In this document: piece by piece, positions 10,231 through 21,688 of the stretch
How positions within the stretch are numbered: position 1 is the first letter of the stretch
How the letters are laid out: every line of letters begins with the position of its first letter
Source: Terebella lapidaria
Taxonomy: Eukaryota > Annelida > Polychaeta > Terebellida > Terebellidae
Assembly (NCBI GenBank): GCA_949152475.1
Contig: OX424562.1
Location: forward strand, 2,604,001-2,668,000
Length of the DNA: 64,000 bases
Reading direction: 5' to 3'
Translations under genes and position numbers: made by a program
Notes under the pieces: model-generated
The model's input: the letters and a program-made list of their open reading frames with translations, nothing else
Told to the model about the DNA's origin: nothing
Database searches by the model: none

Positions 10231-11495
10231 GGCGCGGCGACTGGTGCCGCATGTGCGGGCGCCCCTGTAGAGGGTGCCGGCGCACTAACCCACTGCTGGG
10301 TAGGTTCCCTGGCGGGCTCCCGGACGACCGGGTCCTGCCACAGGGTTACCTGCGATGCCTTGACCGGAGGAGGAGTCGCCGCCTGCGCGGGTACAGCCGA
10401 GGCCGGAGCCGGGGCTGGAGGCAACTGTCTAGGGCGGACAGCCACCTCAAGCGCAAGCGCGGAGTCTATTGCCTCCTCCATCGATCGCTTTTCATGGATG
10501 GCCAGCCCGTACGCTAGGTGGTAAGGCTGGCCATCGATGAACTGATCGATCAGCATCGTCTCAAACCGTCTGGAGTCCATGTCCGGAAAAGCTCTCCGGC
10601 CGAGTATGCGTAGGTTGAACACATAGTCTGTCACGGACTCAGTCGGCTGGCGGGTACGCGCCTTGAACTCTCGTTCAGACTGCTGCCGATTGGTCGTCGG
10701 CATGAACAGCAGGCGAAGTTGACGAGCAACCTCGCCGAACGTCACTGTTCCCACCGGCAGACACGGCATCACGCGGAGAGCTTTTCCTTCCAAGCTCCCC
10801 GCGAGGACGTGTCCAGCTTCATGCTGGGACCATCCTTCGTACACGGTGGTACGCCATACCTGGAGCAAGTAGTCCTCCAAGTCGGCGTTATCCCCGTTGA
10901 ACCGTTTCCGCCACGAAGAGTGGTCGGGCCCGTCATCACGTTTGCTACGCGCCCAACGTGCGTTCCCGGCTCCGGGGTCGTCCGTGTACAGCGGCAAGTT
11001 CCGCGCGCTTCCTGCGCCTGCGGCGGAGTCTGCCGGAGCAAACATCGACGCCGCGGACATAGGAGCAGGGAAGCTCACGTTTGCCGCCGGGGTCATTCCC
11101 GCTAAAAACCCACTCTGGCTAGGTGCGGGCGGGGTTCCCATCGATCCTACTGGGTAGGCTCCAGAAGGGGCGGCAAAGCTTGGGGCCGAAGCCGCCTGTT
11201 GCCACTGCCCGTCCGACACACTGTACGTGCCAGGGTAAGTCGGCCACGCGGCTTGCGCTCCAACCGTCGGAACGGTCGACGCGGTCGCCAACGTGGTGCC
11301 TCCGAGCCGCGGGGCAGGCGCGGGTCCCGTTGCGGGGGCCACTGGCGCCTGCGGACTCGGCAGGACTTGGGGAGGGGCTACTGGCCCAGACATCCCCGGA
11401 CTTAGGATGGCCGACGGGTCAACGCTCGAAGGCGGCTGATTCCGCTTGAACAGTACAAGCGCCTCGGATATCAGCCACCTCTCCCTCTCCGTCAA
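9924..11495 (-). CDS. Gag region of the Gypsy element
   Basis: A Pro/Ala/Ser-rich N-terminal part (to about residue 175) is followed by a retrotransposon Gag capsid-like block containing KALRVMPCLPVGTVTFGE, RQLRLLFMP and ESVTDYVFNLRILG. Near the C-terminus is one CCHC zinc knuckle, CYFCGKQGHFWLKC. These are the usual capsid and nucleocapsid parts. The 523-residue length is within the normal range for Gypsy Gag. Confidence 0.85.
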   Translation of the reverse strand: MTERERWLISEALVLFKRNQPPSSVDPSAILSPGMSGPVAPPQVLPSPQAPVAPATGPAPAPRLGGTTLATASTVPTVGAQAAWPTYPGTYSVSDGQWQQAASAPSFAAPSGAYPVGSMGTPPAPSQSGFLAGMTPAANVSFPAPMSAASMFAPADSAAGAGSARNLPLYTDDPGAGNARWARSKRDDGPDHSSWRKRFNGDNADLEDYLLQVWRTTVYEGWSQHEAGHVLAGSLEGKALRVMPCLPVGTVTFGEVARQLRLLFMPTTNRQQSEREFKARTRQPTESVTDYVFNLRILGRRAFPDMDSRRFETMLIDQFIDGQPYHLAYGLAIHEKRSMEEAIDSALALEVAVRPRQLPPAPAPASAVPAQAATPPPVKASQVTLWQDPVVREPAREPTQQWVSAPAPSTGAPAHAAPVAAPCSPSDECDMEEYDLGAAQMIAHCAGIEAPGPAECCAFTSGPAQNRPCYFCGKQGHFWLKCPELLERLRSRGYQGALPGPQRRNSFRSGPPGQQNRNPRQGN

Positions 11496-11552
11496 AGGCC
11501 CCGAGTTGCCTTGTGACAGCGGAGAGGGGGAGCGGTTCCGCCGGTCTGATCG

Positions 11553-12149
11553 TCACTGATGGGGCGACCGGGCGCGGTCATAGCGCCCTAGGGGGGCCAG
11601 CTCGCCAAGTGCGTCGGTGAGCTGATCCACCACACTACCCGGTGCGGACCGACCAGAACCCATGCCGGAGGCTCGCGAAGGAGTCCACCCGGCCGGGTGT
11701 GGCATCTGGTACGGCTGGTCCGCTTGTCCAGAAGGACCCGCATGCATTGGCGCTCGATTCCGGACGCCCGAAGGCGTCTTACGGAAGGGTGCCATTTGCC
11801 ACGGATCTGTTCTGGGCAAGGGCGGGCGCGGCGTAGAGCCGTTGCCAGCTCCACCCACCGCGCCTAACACGTCAAGGTCCGGCCTTGACGACAACTCCTG
11901 CTGCGGCCCCGCGGTGCTCGACTCTACGTCCGAAGACGGAGCCAGGGACGCCGGAGTCGTCTCCGCGGACGGGGTCTTGTCCACGGAGGTTTCCGCGCGT
12001 TCCTTCCGGCCACCGGAGTCATCCGAAGACGTCTCACGGTGGCTGTCGCGCGACCGGGTGTGGTCCGCGACGTTTCCACCCTTATCCCTCCCCTTGGGTT
12101 CCTTTGCCTTATCTGCGGCTTTGTCTCTTTCCTTCGTCATTTTCGTCAA
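11553..12149 (-). CDS. Leader ORF upstream of gag, 198 aa
   Basis: A hydrophilic Lys/Glu/Asp/Ser-rich ORF between the primer-binding site and gag. No domain is recognised. It could be the N-terminal part of Gag or a separate leader protein. Its first third is copied at 17243-17507 by the tandem duplication, whose breakpoint falls inside this ORF. Confidence 0.45.
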   Translation of the reverse strand: MTKMTKERDKAADKAKEPKGRDKGGNVADHTRSRDSHRETSSDDSGGRKERAETSVDKTPSAETTPASLAPSSDVESSTAGPQQELSSRPDLDVLGAVGGAGNGSTPRPPLPRTDPWQMAPFRKTPSGVRNRAPMHAGPSGQADQPYQMPHPAGWTPSRASGMGSGRSAPGSVVDQLTDALGELAPLGRYDRARSPHQ

Positions 12150-12240
12150 GATGTCCTTGAGGAGCGGGCGATCCCCAGGGACTAAGGCGGCTACAACGCT
12201 GTGACGGTAGGCTGCGATGGAACACTGTCGGACTGATCCT

Positions 12241-12253
12241 GGTCACGGCACCA
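12241..12253 (-). other. tRNA primer-binding site of the Gypsy element
   Basis: On the minus strand the LTR ends ...CTTTACA and, one base later, reads TGGTGCCGTGACC. TGG directly inside the 5' LTR pairs with the CCA end of a tRNA. The same site is repeated in the duplicated fragment at about 17599-17611. Confidence 0.75.
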
Positions 12254-12254
12254 A

Positions 12255-12991
12255 TGTAAAGTTATTGACTACCGTCCGCTCTTCGGGATCCTCGAGGATA
12301 GTCCTCTCTCATCCGAGTCCTTGCGGACGCGCATCTGCTATTCCGGATCCTCGCGGCAGGGCCGCTCACCGGAGGTCGCTGCGGACACGGTAACTACTTC
12401 AGCATTAACGGTAACCAGGTAACAGCCCACCCGACACTCCCAGGCCTACGGACACCGTTCAGAAACTAGTTCATCCCTACGGTGTTAACTGGCGGGGCCT
12501 GGCGAGCCGCGGTCTGCCTCGGGGACGGAACCCCGTACAGTCCGACATGCTGGCCAGAGCCTCTGTCACACGTCCCGGGAAGGGAGAGAGCTGGCGATCC
12601 ACAGGGCCGAAGGCCCCCGAGTCAGCAACTTGTCTCTCCCAGCCCGGGCCTCCCCATGGAAATCGTCCCCAGGGCTCTAGGAGCCCACTACTCAGACCCA
12701 GGGAACACAAAGCTCATGGCGAGCCTCGTGTGCGTCCTAGTCTCGATCTCTCGGACAATCTCCTCGATCGAGTCGCTTCCAGTGTATATATAATACACCA
12801 GAAACTGTAGGGCGCACGCGAGGTTTAATCGATCCATTGTTATAGTTTACTGGAGCGTAAATTACAATACGTCGCCGTGGCAACGCACGCTCGAACGGAG
12901 CATGTCAAAACAAGGCCAAGTACGAAAAGGCCACATAAATGGCATTTATGTTTACAATCACCTGCCGCGTGCTGAGGGCAAAATCGCCACA
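12255..12991 (-). repeat. 5' LTR of the Gypsy element, 737 bp
   Basis: On the + strand it runs from tgtaaagttattgac to aaaatcgccaca, so both ends carry the TG...CA of an LTR. A TATA-like string (TATATATAA, near 12783) may mark the U3 promoter, directing transcription leftward. An almost identical copy lies at 17613-18349. Confidence 0.9.
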
Positions 12992-14690
12992 CTATTGATA
13001 AACATAATACGATCTATTCCTCAATAACAAATACATAAATGTGAAGCTATAGACCTGGTATATGCACTTCCAGTCCATGTTATATTTGTATTTATCACTT
13101 TCGTTTGTGTCAATTTGCCTGGTGAGAGTTCGAAACACAAAACTGTGTTTACGATATTTCAGCAAATTAATATGCATATTCATATATCGGCGCAATTTCC
13201 GGTTTGTTTGGTCTATGGATGTATCAGACGCTCAATCCGCAGCAATATATGTGTCAAGTTCTTAGTTCTGTGGAAAATAAGAAAATATGAACTCGCTTAT
13301 TTATTTTGTTGACATATTATCCCGACTAAATGGCGTGGTTACCGACCAGTGCCGTGATTCCCCGACTAAACGTCAAATCGTAGGACCACCGTGACATTGA
13401 TATTTCAGTGCTTATAAATATTCCGACGGTACTCAAATTTATTGGACACTTCTCATATGACATAATATTGTCGCATATTTGTACACTATTGACATAAACA
13501 ACTTTACGAATGTATTCAATTTTGGGCCAAATAGAAAACGGTGCTGAATTTTATGAACACCTTGCTATTTTGATGGGCGTACTCGATCAGGGACTCGATT
13601 TTTTTTATGGGCGTCCTCGATCAGTGTTCATAGAACTATACGGTGCCAATTGCTTTCACATCGGTATATTCGTCCGGCATGGACATCGTACGCCTATATA
13701 ATATGCGCACGGAATTAAATTGAAAACAGTTCTAGAAATGATCGCGCTATTGACTTCTGTCATCCGGGGAGATCTGGTGCTTTGCACCAGTTATGATTCT
13801 TGTGTTCTCTTAGTTCGTCTTCCACTCTAAATACTGCATGACGTTCCTGGCCTTAGCCGTTTTGACAAGTAATACATAATGTGACCGGTTAGTTTTTAAA
13901 TGATTTCTTACTTAAATTCATCTAATTCATTATTTCAATTTTACCCCGCTTCAGAAACTCGCCCCTCTTTTGACAGAGAATAACATCGAATAACAAATGC
14001 GCATGTACATTTAATTCGCAATGATTCATTACATACACTGTATATGCAGAACGCCTCATCATTTGTCCGAGTGATAATTTATGTAAATGAAAGGCCATCT
14101 GCGATAGTATTTTCCATCGTGTGACAAGTACTGATGTACTCTACAGTCCGGGCACCGTAGTAGCCTATGTACATTGCCTTGTTGTATATTTTACCATCTA
14201 AATGTGTCACCGACGCGTTCACTGGGTCGTAGTTAGATTTTCATGGATATCGACGACGTGATCAATCAGGTAAAGTCGATCGACATAATTATATAGACGT
14301 ATATCAAATTATTGTAATGCGTGATGTAATATAATTGTGTTTTGTGTTGCTTTATTACCAGGTAGCTCAGCAAAACTAACTGAGAAATACGTGTTCAAAA
14401 CAACGGAAGCCTACAAGTGCTATCACAAGGTAATTATTGATTTTTGGGTTTTACATTCCTGGGCCATACCTCATCGAAGTGCCCTAAGTGGTGATATTTT
14501 CTACCATGTATTTGCTACTGGTCACAAATATGAGGCGGTCTCCGGATAAGCATGTCATTTTTTTTATTGCATCTCCAGGTTTCTGATAATATCGAGATAC
14601 AAGGCGTCCATATTTTATACGTAATTATAGCGGCCCGTAGCCTTTGGTGGGATATACGAAAGGCATGGGTATACATGTAGCGGCTCAATA
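12992..14690. other. Host flank next to the LTR (copy 1), no firm gene
   Basis: AT-rich single-copy-looking DNA. Short ORFs are not convincing. One exon-like segment lies at 14362-14429 and is listed separately. The same stretch recurs at 18350-20047. Confidence 0.6.
14362..14429 (+). CDS. Candidate internal exon in the duplicated flank
   Basis: A 68-bp segment has a good acceptor (TTTATTACCAG) and donor (GTAATT) and one open phase giving SSAKLTEKYVFKTTEAYKC and three more residues. It is copied at 19719-19786. I recognise no family and found no convincing partner exon, so this is only a candidate. Confidence 0.25.
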
Positions 14691-15131
14691 CGGAGCCCCT
14701 AAGGAGACATAGTGGGAATTTTGAGATACTGATTTCGTTCCCTTGAAATAGATTTCGTTCTCTCAAAAAATATTTCATTCGAAGGAAATAGATTTCGTTT
14801 GAAAGAAAAGAGATTTTGTTCCCTCGAACTAACATTTCGTTCCCTCGAAATAACATTTTATTATAATGTAATAGTTCCCATTTCAATACTATTCCAAGTG
14901 AACGAAATCTATTTCAGGTTAATGAAAATTATTTTGAGATAAATAGGTGTTATTTCGATGGAACAAAATGTTATTTACAGGGAATTGAATTTTTTAAATA
15001 AAATGAAATGTTATTCCAAAAAAAAGTTGATTCGAGGGAACGAAATGTTAATTCGAAGGAACGAAGTATTAATTCGAGGGAACAAAATCTATTTCGAGGG
15101 AATTCTGCGCAATGTCTCCTTATGGGCTCCA
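14691..15131. mobile_element. MITE-like foldback element (copy 1)
   Basis: About 441 bp between TA dinucleotides (14689-14690 and 15132-15133). The ends are inverted repeats of about 20 bp: CGGAGCCCCTAAGGAGACAT on the left and, as reverse complement on the right, TGGAGCCCATAAGGAGACAT. The interior is an imperfect long palindrome, with TTCGTTCCCTCGAA-type motifs on the left half and their complements on the right. TA flanks fit a Tc1/mariner-type non-autonomous element. No transposase is present. Confidence 0.8.
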
Positions 15132-15316
15132 TAGCTCAAAAAATGAACTTTACAGTTTAGTGTTTCAGATCATATTTGGCATGCTATTTATGGATTGGTC
15201 ATTGTGTTATTTATGGATTGGTCATTGTGATTGGTCATTGTGCCAAACAACCTTATTAAAGAACAAAATCTGTTGGGAATGTTCATAGAGAATTTGTTAG
15301 AATCGTGAAAATGAAA

Positions 15317-16330
15317 AATTAGCCAAAGAGCTAAGAAAGGTTACCGAATTTTTTTAGTTTTAAACCGTGACTTTCTTTCATCAAAATTGCTGTATTGACC
15401 TTTCAAGGTCAATTAAGGTTAAATTTAATATCCTTTTGCATTGAAACTGCAATATAAATTTGACACTGCCAATATTTAAACTCTATCTTGAAGTGTTCTA
15501 AGAGTTTACTCCATACAGCTCCCATTATCAAAGAATAGTGAGGTCAAAAGTCAAATTCAAGGTCATAACGATATTCACCATATAGTATTTCAACCATTAT
15601 AAAGTTGATAACAAACGAGCTATTAGCCATTTCGTGTTCCGACCTTGAAAATAAGGTCAAAAATCAAGTTCAAGGTTATGTGAATATTCAGCTTATATCA
15701 TTCCCTATATGTCCACAATTAATTCCTAAGCTGTAGAGTCGATAATAAGCGAGGTATCCATTTTGTGCTATGACCTTGAAACTACGATCAAAGGTCAAAT
15801 TCACGGTCGTGAGAATATTCGGCATATATCAATTCCTACTTGTCCACAAATAATTCCTAATCTCTATTCTCAATATTGAGTGGGATATTAGGAATAATGT
15901 GTCCCATTATAATGCATAGGATAATTTAACATAGGAAAGTGCCATTTGGGACCCGTCGAAAAAAATCAAAATGGCCGCCACACGCAGACCGGCGATTCAA
16001 GGGCAACAAAACTTATACACGTCACAAAAGTATATGAGTGAAATATTTTGAGACAAAAATCTCAAAACTGATCAGACAGTTCTTGAGAAAATGGACGCCA
16101 GAGTTCAAAATTGAGCGTTTTTCAACGAAAACGGCTGCCATTTTGAGAATTAAAAAAAAAAGATAAAAAAAACAGAAAAAAACCTACCCGATTTATTTTA
16201 AGGCACCTTTCCCCAAATTTTCAGAAAGATAGGACCGTAAACTTTGAAGATGAAAATGTGGACGGACGACGACGACGACGGACGGACGGACGATGGACGC
16301 AACGCCACGGCAATAGGTTATCGGACCATA
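15317..16330 (-). mobile_element. Repeat-family copy with AGGTCA-rich internal units (copy 1)
   Basis: Starts with the family's right end in reverse (a variant of the TTAGCCC..GGGCTAA hairpin next to aggttaccg) and ends with the GGACGGACG-rich segment and caataggttatcggacca. In between are three or four diverged units with aaggtcaaa/ttcaaggtca motifs and the conserved aagtcgataataagcgag-like words. It lacks transposase coding. It is copied at about 20674-21688 by the tandem duplication. Confidence 0.65.
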
Positions 16331-17242
16331 CAATAGGGCGATGGCTTCTTTATGTAATTTACGTTTTAGTCGCTAGTGGCGCTTGTGTACTAGCCGGCAA
16401 CAGTTCACAACTGCTCTGAAAAAATATAGCTGGGATACAGTAGATAGCCTACAATAGCCCTACATGAATATCTTGGCTAACGATACAAGTATTATTTTCG
16501 CATACTGCACATCTGATGAAAATATATAAAAAAACGCTTAAACTAATTGATTAAACGAGACCTTCTAATTGTTGAATGACCTGGTTTGAAGCTGATATAA
16601 TATTATTACGGCCGAGTAGCGCTACAACACGAACATGCGTGCTGCGATATGTCAAACAAGCTTTACAATCACGGTGGTGAACCTGAGCGACAGTCCTCGG
16701 AGTGAGCGACAATCCTCGGAGTCATTCAGATGAAGCGCGGATGAAATCTGTCAATACACAGGTTCGTTGTCACATGATTGTGTGTATTTGTGGAGTGTTT
16801 GGTGCAAACGTGGTCTACAAACATGTTTCAGAGCAATATACATGTGTTCTGCGGTGACAGTAATCCACAAATGTGCCGTATGCAGTTGAAAATCATCAAA
16901 CAATTCGCACAACAACTCTGGTGTATGGACAGGTTGGATGCTAACTCGAGAATCGGCTGGCTGAAAATGGATAAACATGGAAGATGCATGTTACAGGCGA
17001 TCGCTGTGTGCGCCTGTACTGCAATTCAAACACATCCTCCATATCTGTACACATGTGTCGTTGTATAAAGTGAAGGAATAATGAGAGAAAATACTTAATT
17101 TCGTGATTTCCCACTCTGCAACAATCATCCTTGGAACTATAATTATACAACGTTTATCCACGGAGTAAAATCCGGTCTTCGTTTGTTTTATGATGCGGTC
17201 GTTTGCGTATGTCCTTTCGCGCGCAGAATAATGAAATACTAA
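16331..17242. other. Host flank, copy 1, no firm gene
   Basis: Contains short ORFs on both strands around 16751-17068, preserved in both duplicate copies. With about 0.3% divergence that preservation means little. Around 16676-16740 a tccgagg/cctcgga-type motif recurs in inverted orientation at about 23085-23145. Confidence 0.5.
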
Positions 17243-17612
17243 TTGACGACAACTCCTGCTGCGGCCCCGCGGGGCTCGACTCTACGTCCGAAGACGGAGC
17301 CAGGGACGCCGGAGTCGTCTCCGCGGACGGGGTCTTGTCCACGGAGGTTTCCGCGCGTTCCTTCCGGCCACCGGAGTCATCCGAAGACGTCTCACGGTGG
17401 CTGTCGCGCGACCGGGTGTGGTCCGCGACGTTTCCACCCTTATCCCTCCCCTTGGGTTCCTTTGCCTTATCTGCGGCTTTGTCTCTTTCCTTCGTCATTT
17501 TCGTCAAGATGTCCTTGAGGAGCGGGCGATCCCCAGGGACTAAGGCGGCTACAACGCTGTGACGGTAGGCTGCGATGGAACACTGTCGGACTGATCCTGG
17601 TCACGGCACCAA

Positions 17613-18349
17613 TGTAAAGTTATTGACTACCGTCCGCTCTTCGGGATCCTCGAGGATAGTCCTCTCTCATCCGAGTCCTTGCGGACGCGCATCCGCTATT
17701 CCGGATCCTCGCGGCAGGGCCACTCACCGGAGGTCGCTGCGGACACGGTAACTACTTCAGCATTAACGGTAACCAGGTAACAGCCCACCCGACACTCCCA
17801 GGCCTACGGACACCGTTCAGAAACTAGTTCATCCCTACGGTGTTAACTGGCGGGGCCTGGCGAGCCGCGGTCTGCCTCGGGGACGGAACCCCGTACAGTC
17901 CGACATGCTGGCCAGAGCCTCTGTCACACGTCCCGGGAAGGGAGAGAGCTGGCGATCCACAGGGCCGAAGGCCCCCGAGTCAGCAACTTGTCTCTCCCAG
18001 CCCGGGCCTCCCCATGGAAATCGTCCCCAGGGCTCTAGGAGCCCACTACTCAGACCCAGGGAACACAAAGCTCATGGCGAGCCTCTTGTGCGTCCTAGTC
18101 TCGATCTCTCGGACAATCTCCTCGATCGAGTCGCTTCCAGTGTATATATAATACACCAGAAACTGTAGGGCGCACGCGAGGTTTAATCGATCCATTGTTA
18201 TAGTTTACTGGAGCGTAAATTACAATACGTCGCCGTGGCAACGCACGCTCGAACGGAGCATGTCAAAACAAGGCCAAGTACGAAAAGGCCACATAAATGG
18301 CATTTATGTTTACAATCACCTGCCGCGTGCTTAGGGCAAAATCGCCACA
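17613..18349 (-). repeat. Duplicated copy of the Gypsy LTR, 737 bp
   Basis: Same length and ends as 12255-12991, with only a few substitutions. It is attached to about 370 bp of element leader (17243-17612) and points leftward into the first unit's host flank. If its promoter works it would transcribe that flank antisense. Confidence 0.9.
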
Positions 18350-20047
18350 CTATTGATAAACATAATACGATCTATTCCTCAATAACAAATACATAAATGT
18401 GAAGCTATAGACCTGGTATATGCACTTCCAGTCCATGTTATATTTGTATTTATCACTTTCGTTTGTGTCAATTTGCCTGGTGAGAGTTCGAAACACAAAA
18501 CTGTGTTTACGATATTTCAGCAAATTAATATGCATATTCATATATCGGCGCAATTTCCGGTTTGTTTGGTCTATGGATGTATCAGACGCTCAATCCGCAG
18601 CAATATATGTGTCAAGTTCTTAGTTCTGTGGAAAATAAGAAAATATGAACTCGCTTATTTATTTTGTTGACATATTATCCCGACTAAATGGCGTGGTTAC
18701 CGACCAGTGCCGTGATTCCCCGACTAAACGTCAAATCGTAGGACCACCGTGACATTGATATTTCAGTGCTTATAAATATTCCGACGGTACTCAAATTTAT
18801 TGGACACTTCTCATATGACATAATATTGTCGCATATTTGTACACTATTGACATAAACAACTTTACGAATGTATTCAATTTTGGGCCAAATAGAAAACGGT
18901 GCTGAATTTTATGAACACCTTGCTATTTTGATGGGCGTACTCGATCAGGGACTCGATTTTTTTTATGGGCGTACTCGATCAGTGTTCATAGAACTATACG
19001 GTGCCAATTGCTTTCACATCGGTATATTCGTCCGGCATGGACATCGTACGCCTATATAATATGCGCACGGAATTAAATTGAAAACAGTTCTAGAAATGAT
19101 CGCGCTATTGACTTCTGTCATCCGGGGAGATCTGGTGCTTTGCACCAGTTATGATTCTTGTGTTCTCTTAGTTCGTCTTCCACTCTAAATACTGCATGAC
19201 GTTCCTGACCTTAGCCGTTTTGACAAGTAATACATAATGTGACCGGTTAGTTTTTAAATGATTTCTTACTTAAATTCATCTAATTCATTATTTCAATTTT
19301 ACCCCGCTTCAGAAACTCGCCCCTCTTTTGACAGAGAATAACATCGAATAACAAATGCGCATGTACATTTAATTCGCAATGATTCATTACATACACTGTA
19401 TATGCAGAACGCCTCATCATTTGTCCGAGTGATAATTTATGTAAATGAAAGGCCATCTGCGATAGTATTTTCCATCGTGTGACAAGTACTGATGTACTCT
19501 ACAGTCCGGGCACCGTAGTAGCCTATGTACATTGCCTTGTTGTATATTTTACCATCTAAATGTGTCACCGACGCGTTCACTGGGTCGTAGTTAGATTTTC
19601 ATGGATATCGACGACGTGATCAATCAGGTAAAGTCGATCGACATAATTATATAGACGTATATCAAATTATTGTAATGCGTGATGTAATATATTGTGTTTT
19701 GTGTTGCTTTATTACCAGGTAGCTCAGCAAAACTAACTGAGAAATACGTGTTCAAAACAACGGAAGCCTACAAGTGCTATCACAAGGTAATTATTGATTT
19801 TTGGGTTTTACATTCCTGGGCCATACCTCATCGAAGTGCCCTAAGTGGTGATATTTTCTACCATGTATTTGCTACTGGTCACAAATATGAGGCGGTCTCC
19901 GGATAAGCATGTCATTTTTTTTATTGCATCTCCAGGTTTCTGATAATATCGAGATACAAGGCGTCCATATTTTATACTTAATTATAGCGGCCCGTAGCCT
20001 TTGGTGGGATATACGAAAGGCATGGGTATACATGTAGCGGCTCAATA
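18350..20047. other. Host flank, copy 2, no firm gene
   Basis: Duplicate of 12992-14690, including the second copy of the candidate exon at 19719-19786. Nothing else is recognised. Confidence 0.6.
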
Positions 20048-20488
20048 CGGAGCCCCTAAGGAGACATAGTGGGAATTTTGAGATACTGATTTCGTTCCCT
20101 TGAAATAGATTTCGTTCTCTCAAAAAATATTTCATTCGAAGGAAATAGATTTCGTTTGAAAGAAAAGAGATTTTGTTCCCTCGAACTAACATTTCGTTCC
20201 CTCGAAATAACATTTTATTATAATGTAATAGTTCCCATTTCAATACTATTCCAAGTGAACGAAATCTATTTCGGGTTAATGAAAATTATTTTGAGATAAA
20301 TAGGTGTTATTTCGATGGAACAAAATGTTATTTACAGGGAATTGAATTTTTTAAATAAAATGAAATGTTATTCCAAAAAAAAGTTGATTCGAGGGAACGA
20401 AATGTTAATTCGAAGGAACGAAGTATTAATTCGAGGGAACAAAATCTATTTCGAGGGAATTCTGCGCAATGTCTCCTTATGGGCTCCA
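20048..20488. mobile_element. MITE-like foldback element (copy 2, by tandem duplication)
   Basis: Duplicate of 14691-15131, with the same inverted ends and TA dinucleotides at 20046-20047 and 20489-20490. It came with the 5.36-kb duplication and is not a new insertion. Confidence 0.8.
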
Positions 20489-20673
20489 TAGCTCAAAAAA
20501 TGAACTTTACAGTTTAGTGTTTCAGATCATATTTGGCATGCTATTTATGGATTGGTCATTGTGTTATTTATGGATTGGTCATTGTGATTGGTCATTGTGC
20601 CAAACAACCTTATTAAAGAACAAAATCTGTTGGGAATGTTCATAGAGAATTTGTTAGAATCGTGAAAATGAAA

Positions 20674-21688
20674 AATTAGCCAAAGAGCTAAGAAAGGTTA
20701 CCGAATTTTTTTAGTTTTAAACCGTGACTTTCTTTCATCAAAATTGCTGTATTGACCTTTCAAGGTCAATTAAGGTTAAATTTAATATCCTTTTGCATTG
20801 AAACTGCAATATAAATTTGACACTGCCAATATTTAAACTCTATCTTGAAGTGTTCTAAGAGTTTACTCCATACAGCTCCCATTATCAAAGAATAGTGAGG
20901 TCAAAAGTCAAATTCAAGGTCATAACGATATTCACCATATAGTATTTCAACCATTATAAAGTTGATAACAAACGAGCTATTAGCCATTTCGTGTTCCGAC
21001 CTTGAAAATAAGGTCAAAAATCAAGTTCAAGGTTATGTGAATATTCAGCTTATATCATTCCCTATATGTCCACAATTAATTCCTAAGCTGTAGAGTCGAT
21101 AATAAGCGAGGTATCCATTTTGTGCTATGACCTTGAAACTACGATCAAAGGTCAAATTCAAGGTCGTGAGAATATTCGGCATATATCAATTCCTACTTGT
21201 CCACAAATAATTCCTAATCTCTATTCTCAATATTGAGTGGGATATTAGGAATAATGTGTCCCATTATAATGCATAGGATAATTTAACATAGGAAAGTGCC
21301 ATTTGGGACCCGTCGAAAAAAATCAAAATGGCCGCCACACGCAGACCGGCGATTCAAGGGCAACAAAACTTATACACGTCACAAAAGTATATGAGTGAAA
21401 TCTTTTGAGACAAAAATCTCAAAACTGATCAGACAGTTCTTGAGAAAATGGACGCCAGAGTTCAAAATTGAGCGTTTTTCAACGAAAACGGCTGCCATTT
21501 TGAGAATTAAAAAAAAAAGATAAAAAAAACAGAAAAAAACCTACCCGATTTATTTTAAGGCACCTTTCCCCAAATTTTCAGAAAGATAGGACCGTAAACT
21601 TTGAAGATGAAAATGTGGACGGACGACGACGACGACGGACGGACGGACGATGGACGCAACGCCACGGCAATAGGTTATCGGACCATAC
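20674..21688 (-). mobile_element. Repeat-family copy with AGGTCA-rich units (copy 2)
   Basis: Second copy of 15317-16330, produced by the tandem duplication. It carries the same hairpin remnant, AGGTCA-type units and GGACG-rich end. Confidence 0.65.

Larger units (their letters stand above)
1..12991 (-). mobile_element. Ty3/Gypsy-type LTR retrotransposon, nearly whole, left LTR cut by window edge
   Basis: On the minus strand the order is 5' LTR (12255-12991), primer-binding site, leader ORF, gag, protease-RT-RNase H, integrase, two extra ORFs, polypurine tract, and the end of the 3' LTR (1-48). Protease-RT-RNase H before integrase is the Ty3/Gypsy (Metaviridae) order. The internal part is about 12.2 kb, so with two 737-bp LTRs the element would be about 13.7 kb, large for the family because of the extra ORFs. 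The element looks young: the 48 visible bases of the 3' LTR match the 5' LTR at 47 positions, and match the duplicated LTR copy at all 48. It appears broken in a few places, about two or three, in pol. I treat it as a fossil. The clade within Gypsy is not resolved. Confidence 0.9.
11885..17242. repeat. First unit of a 5358-bp tandem duplication
   Basis: The unit starts inside the Gypsy leader ORF, runs through the 5' LTR and continues through about 4.25 kb of host flank. The second unit starts at 17243 with the same sequence at a constant offset of 5357-5358. By eye I counted about 15 differences between the two copies, roughly 0.3%, so the event is recent. The junction shows at most one or two bases of shared sequence, so it does not look like recombination between long repeats. 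Confidence 0.95.

Noticed and set aside
16751-17068. Overlapping ORFs on both strands preserved in both duplicate units
   Set aside because: The copies differ by only about 0.3%, so preservation gives no evidence of selection. No domain or splice context is seen.
17613-18349. A second, independent LTR insertion or solo LTR
   Set aside because: Its flanks on both sides match the first LTR's flanks over kilobases, so it arose by tandem duplication.
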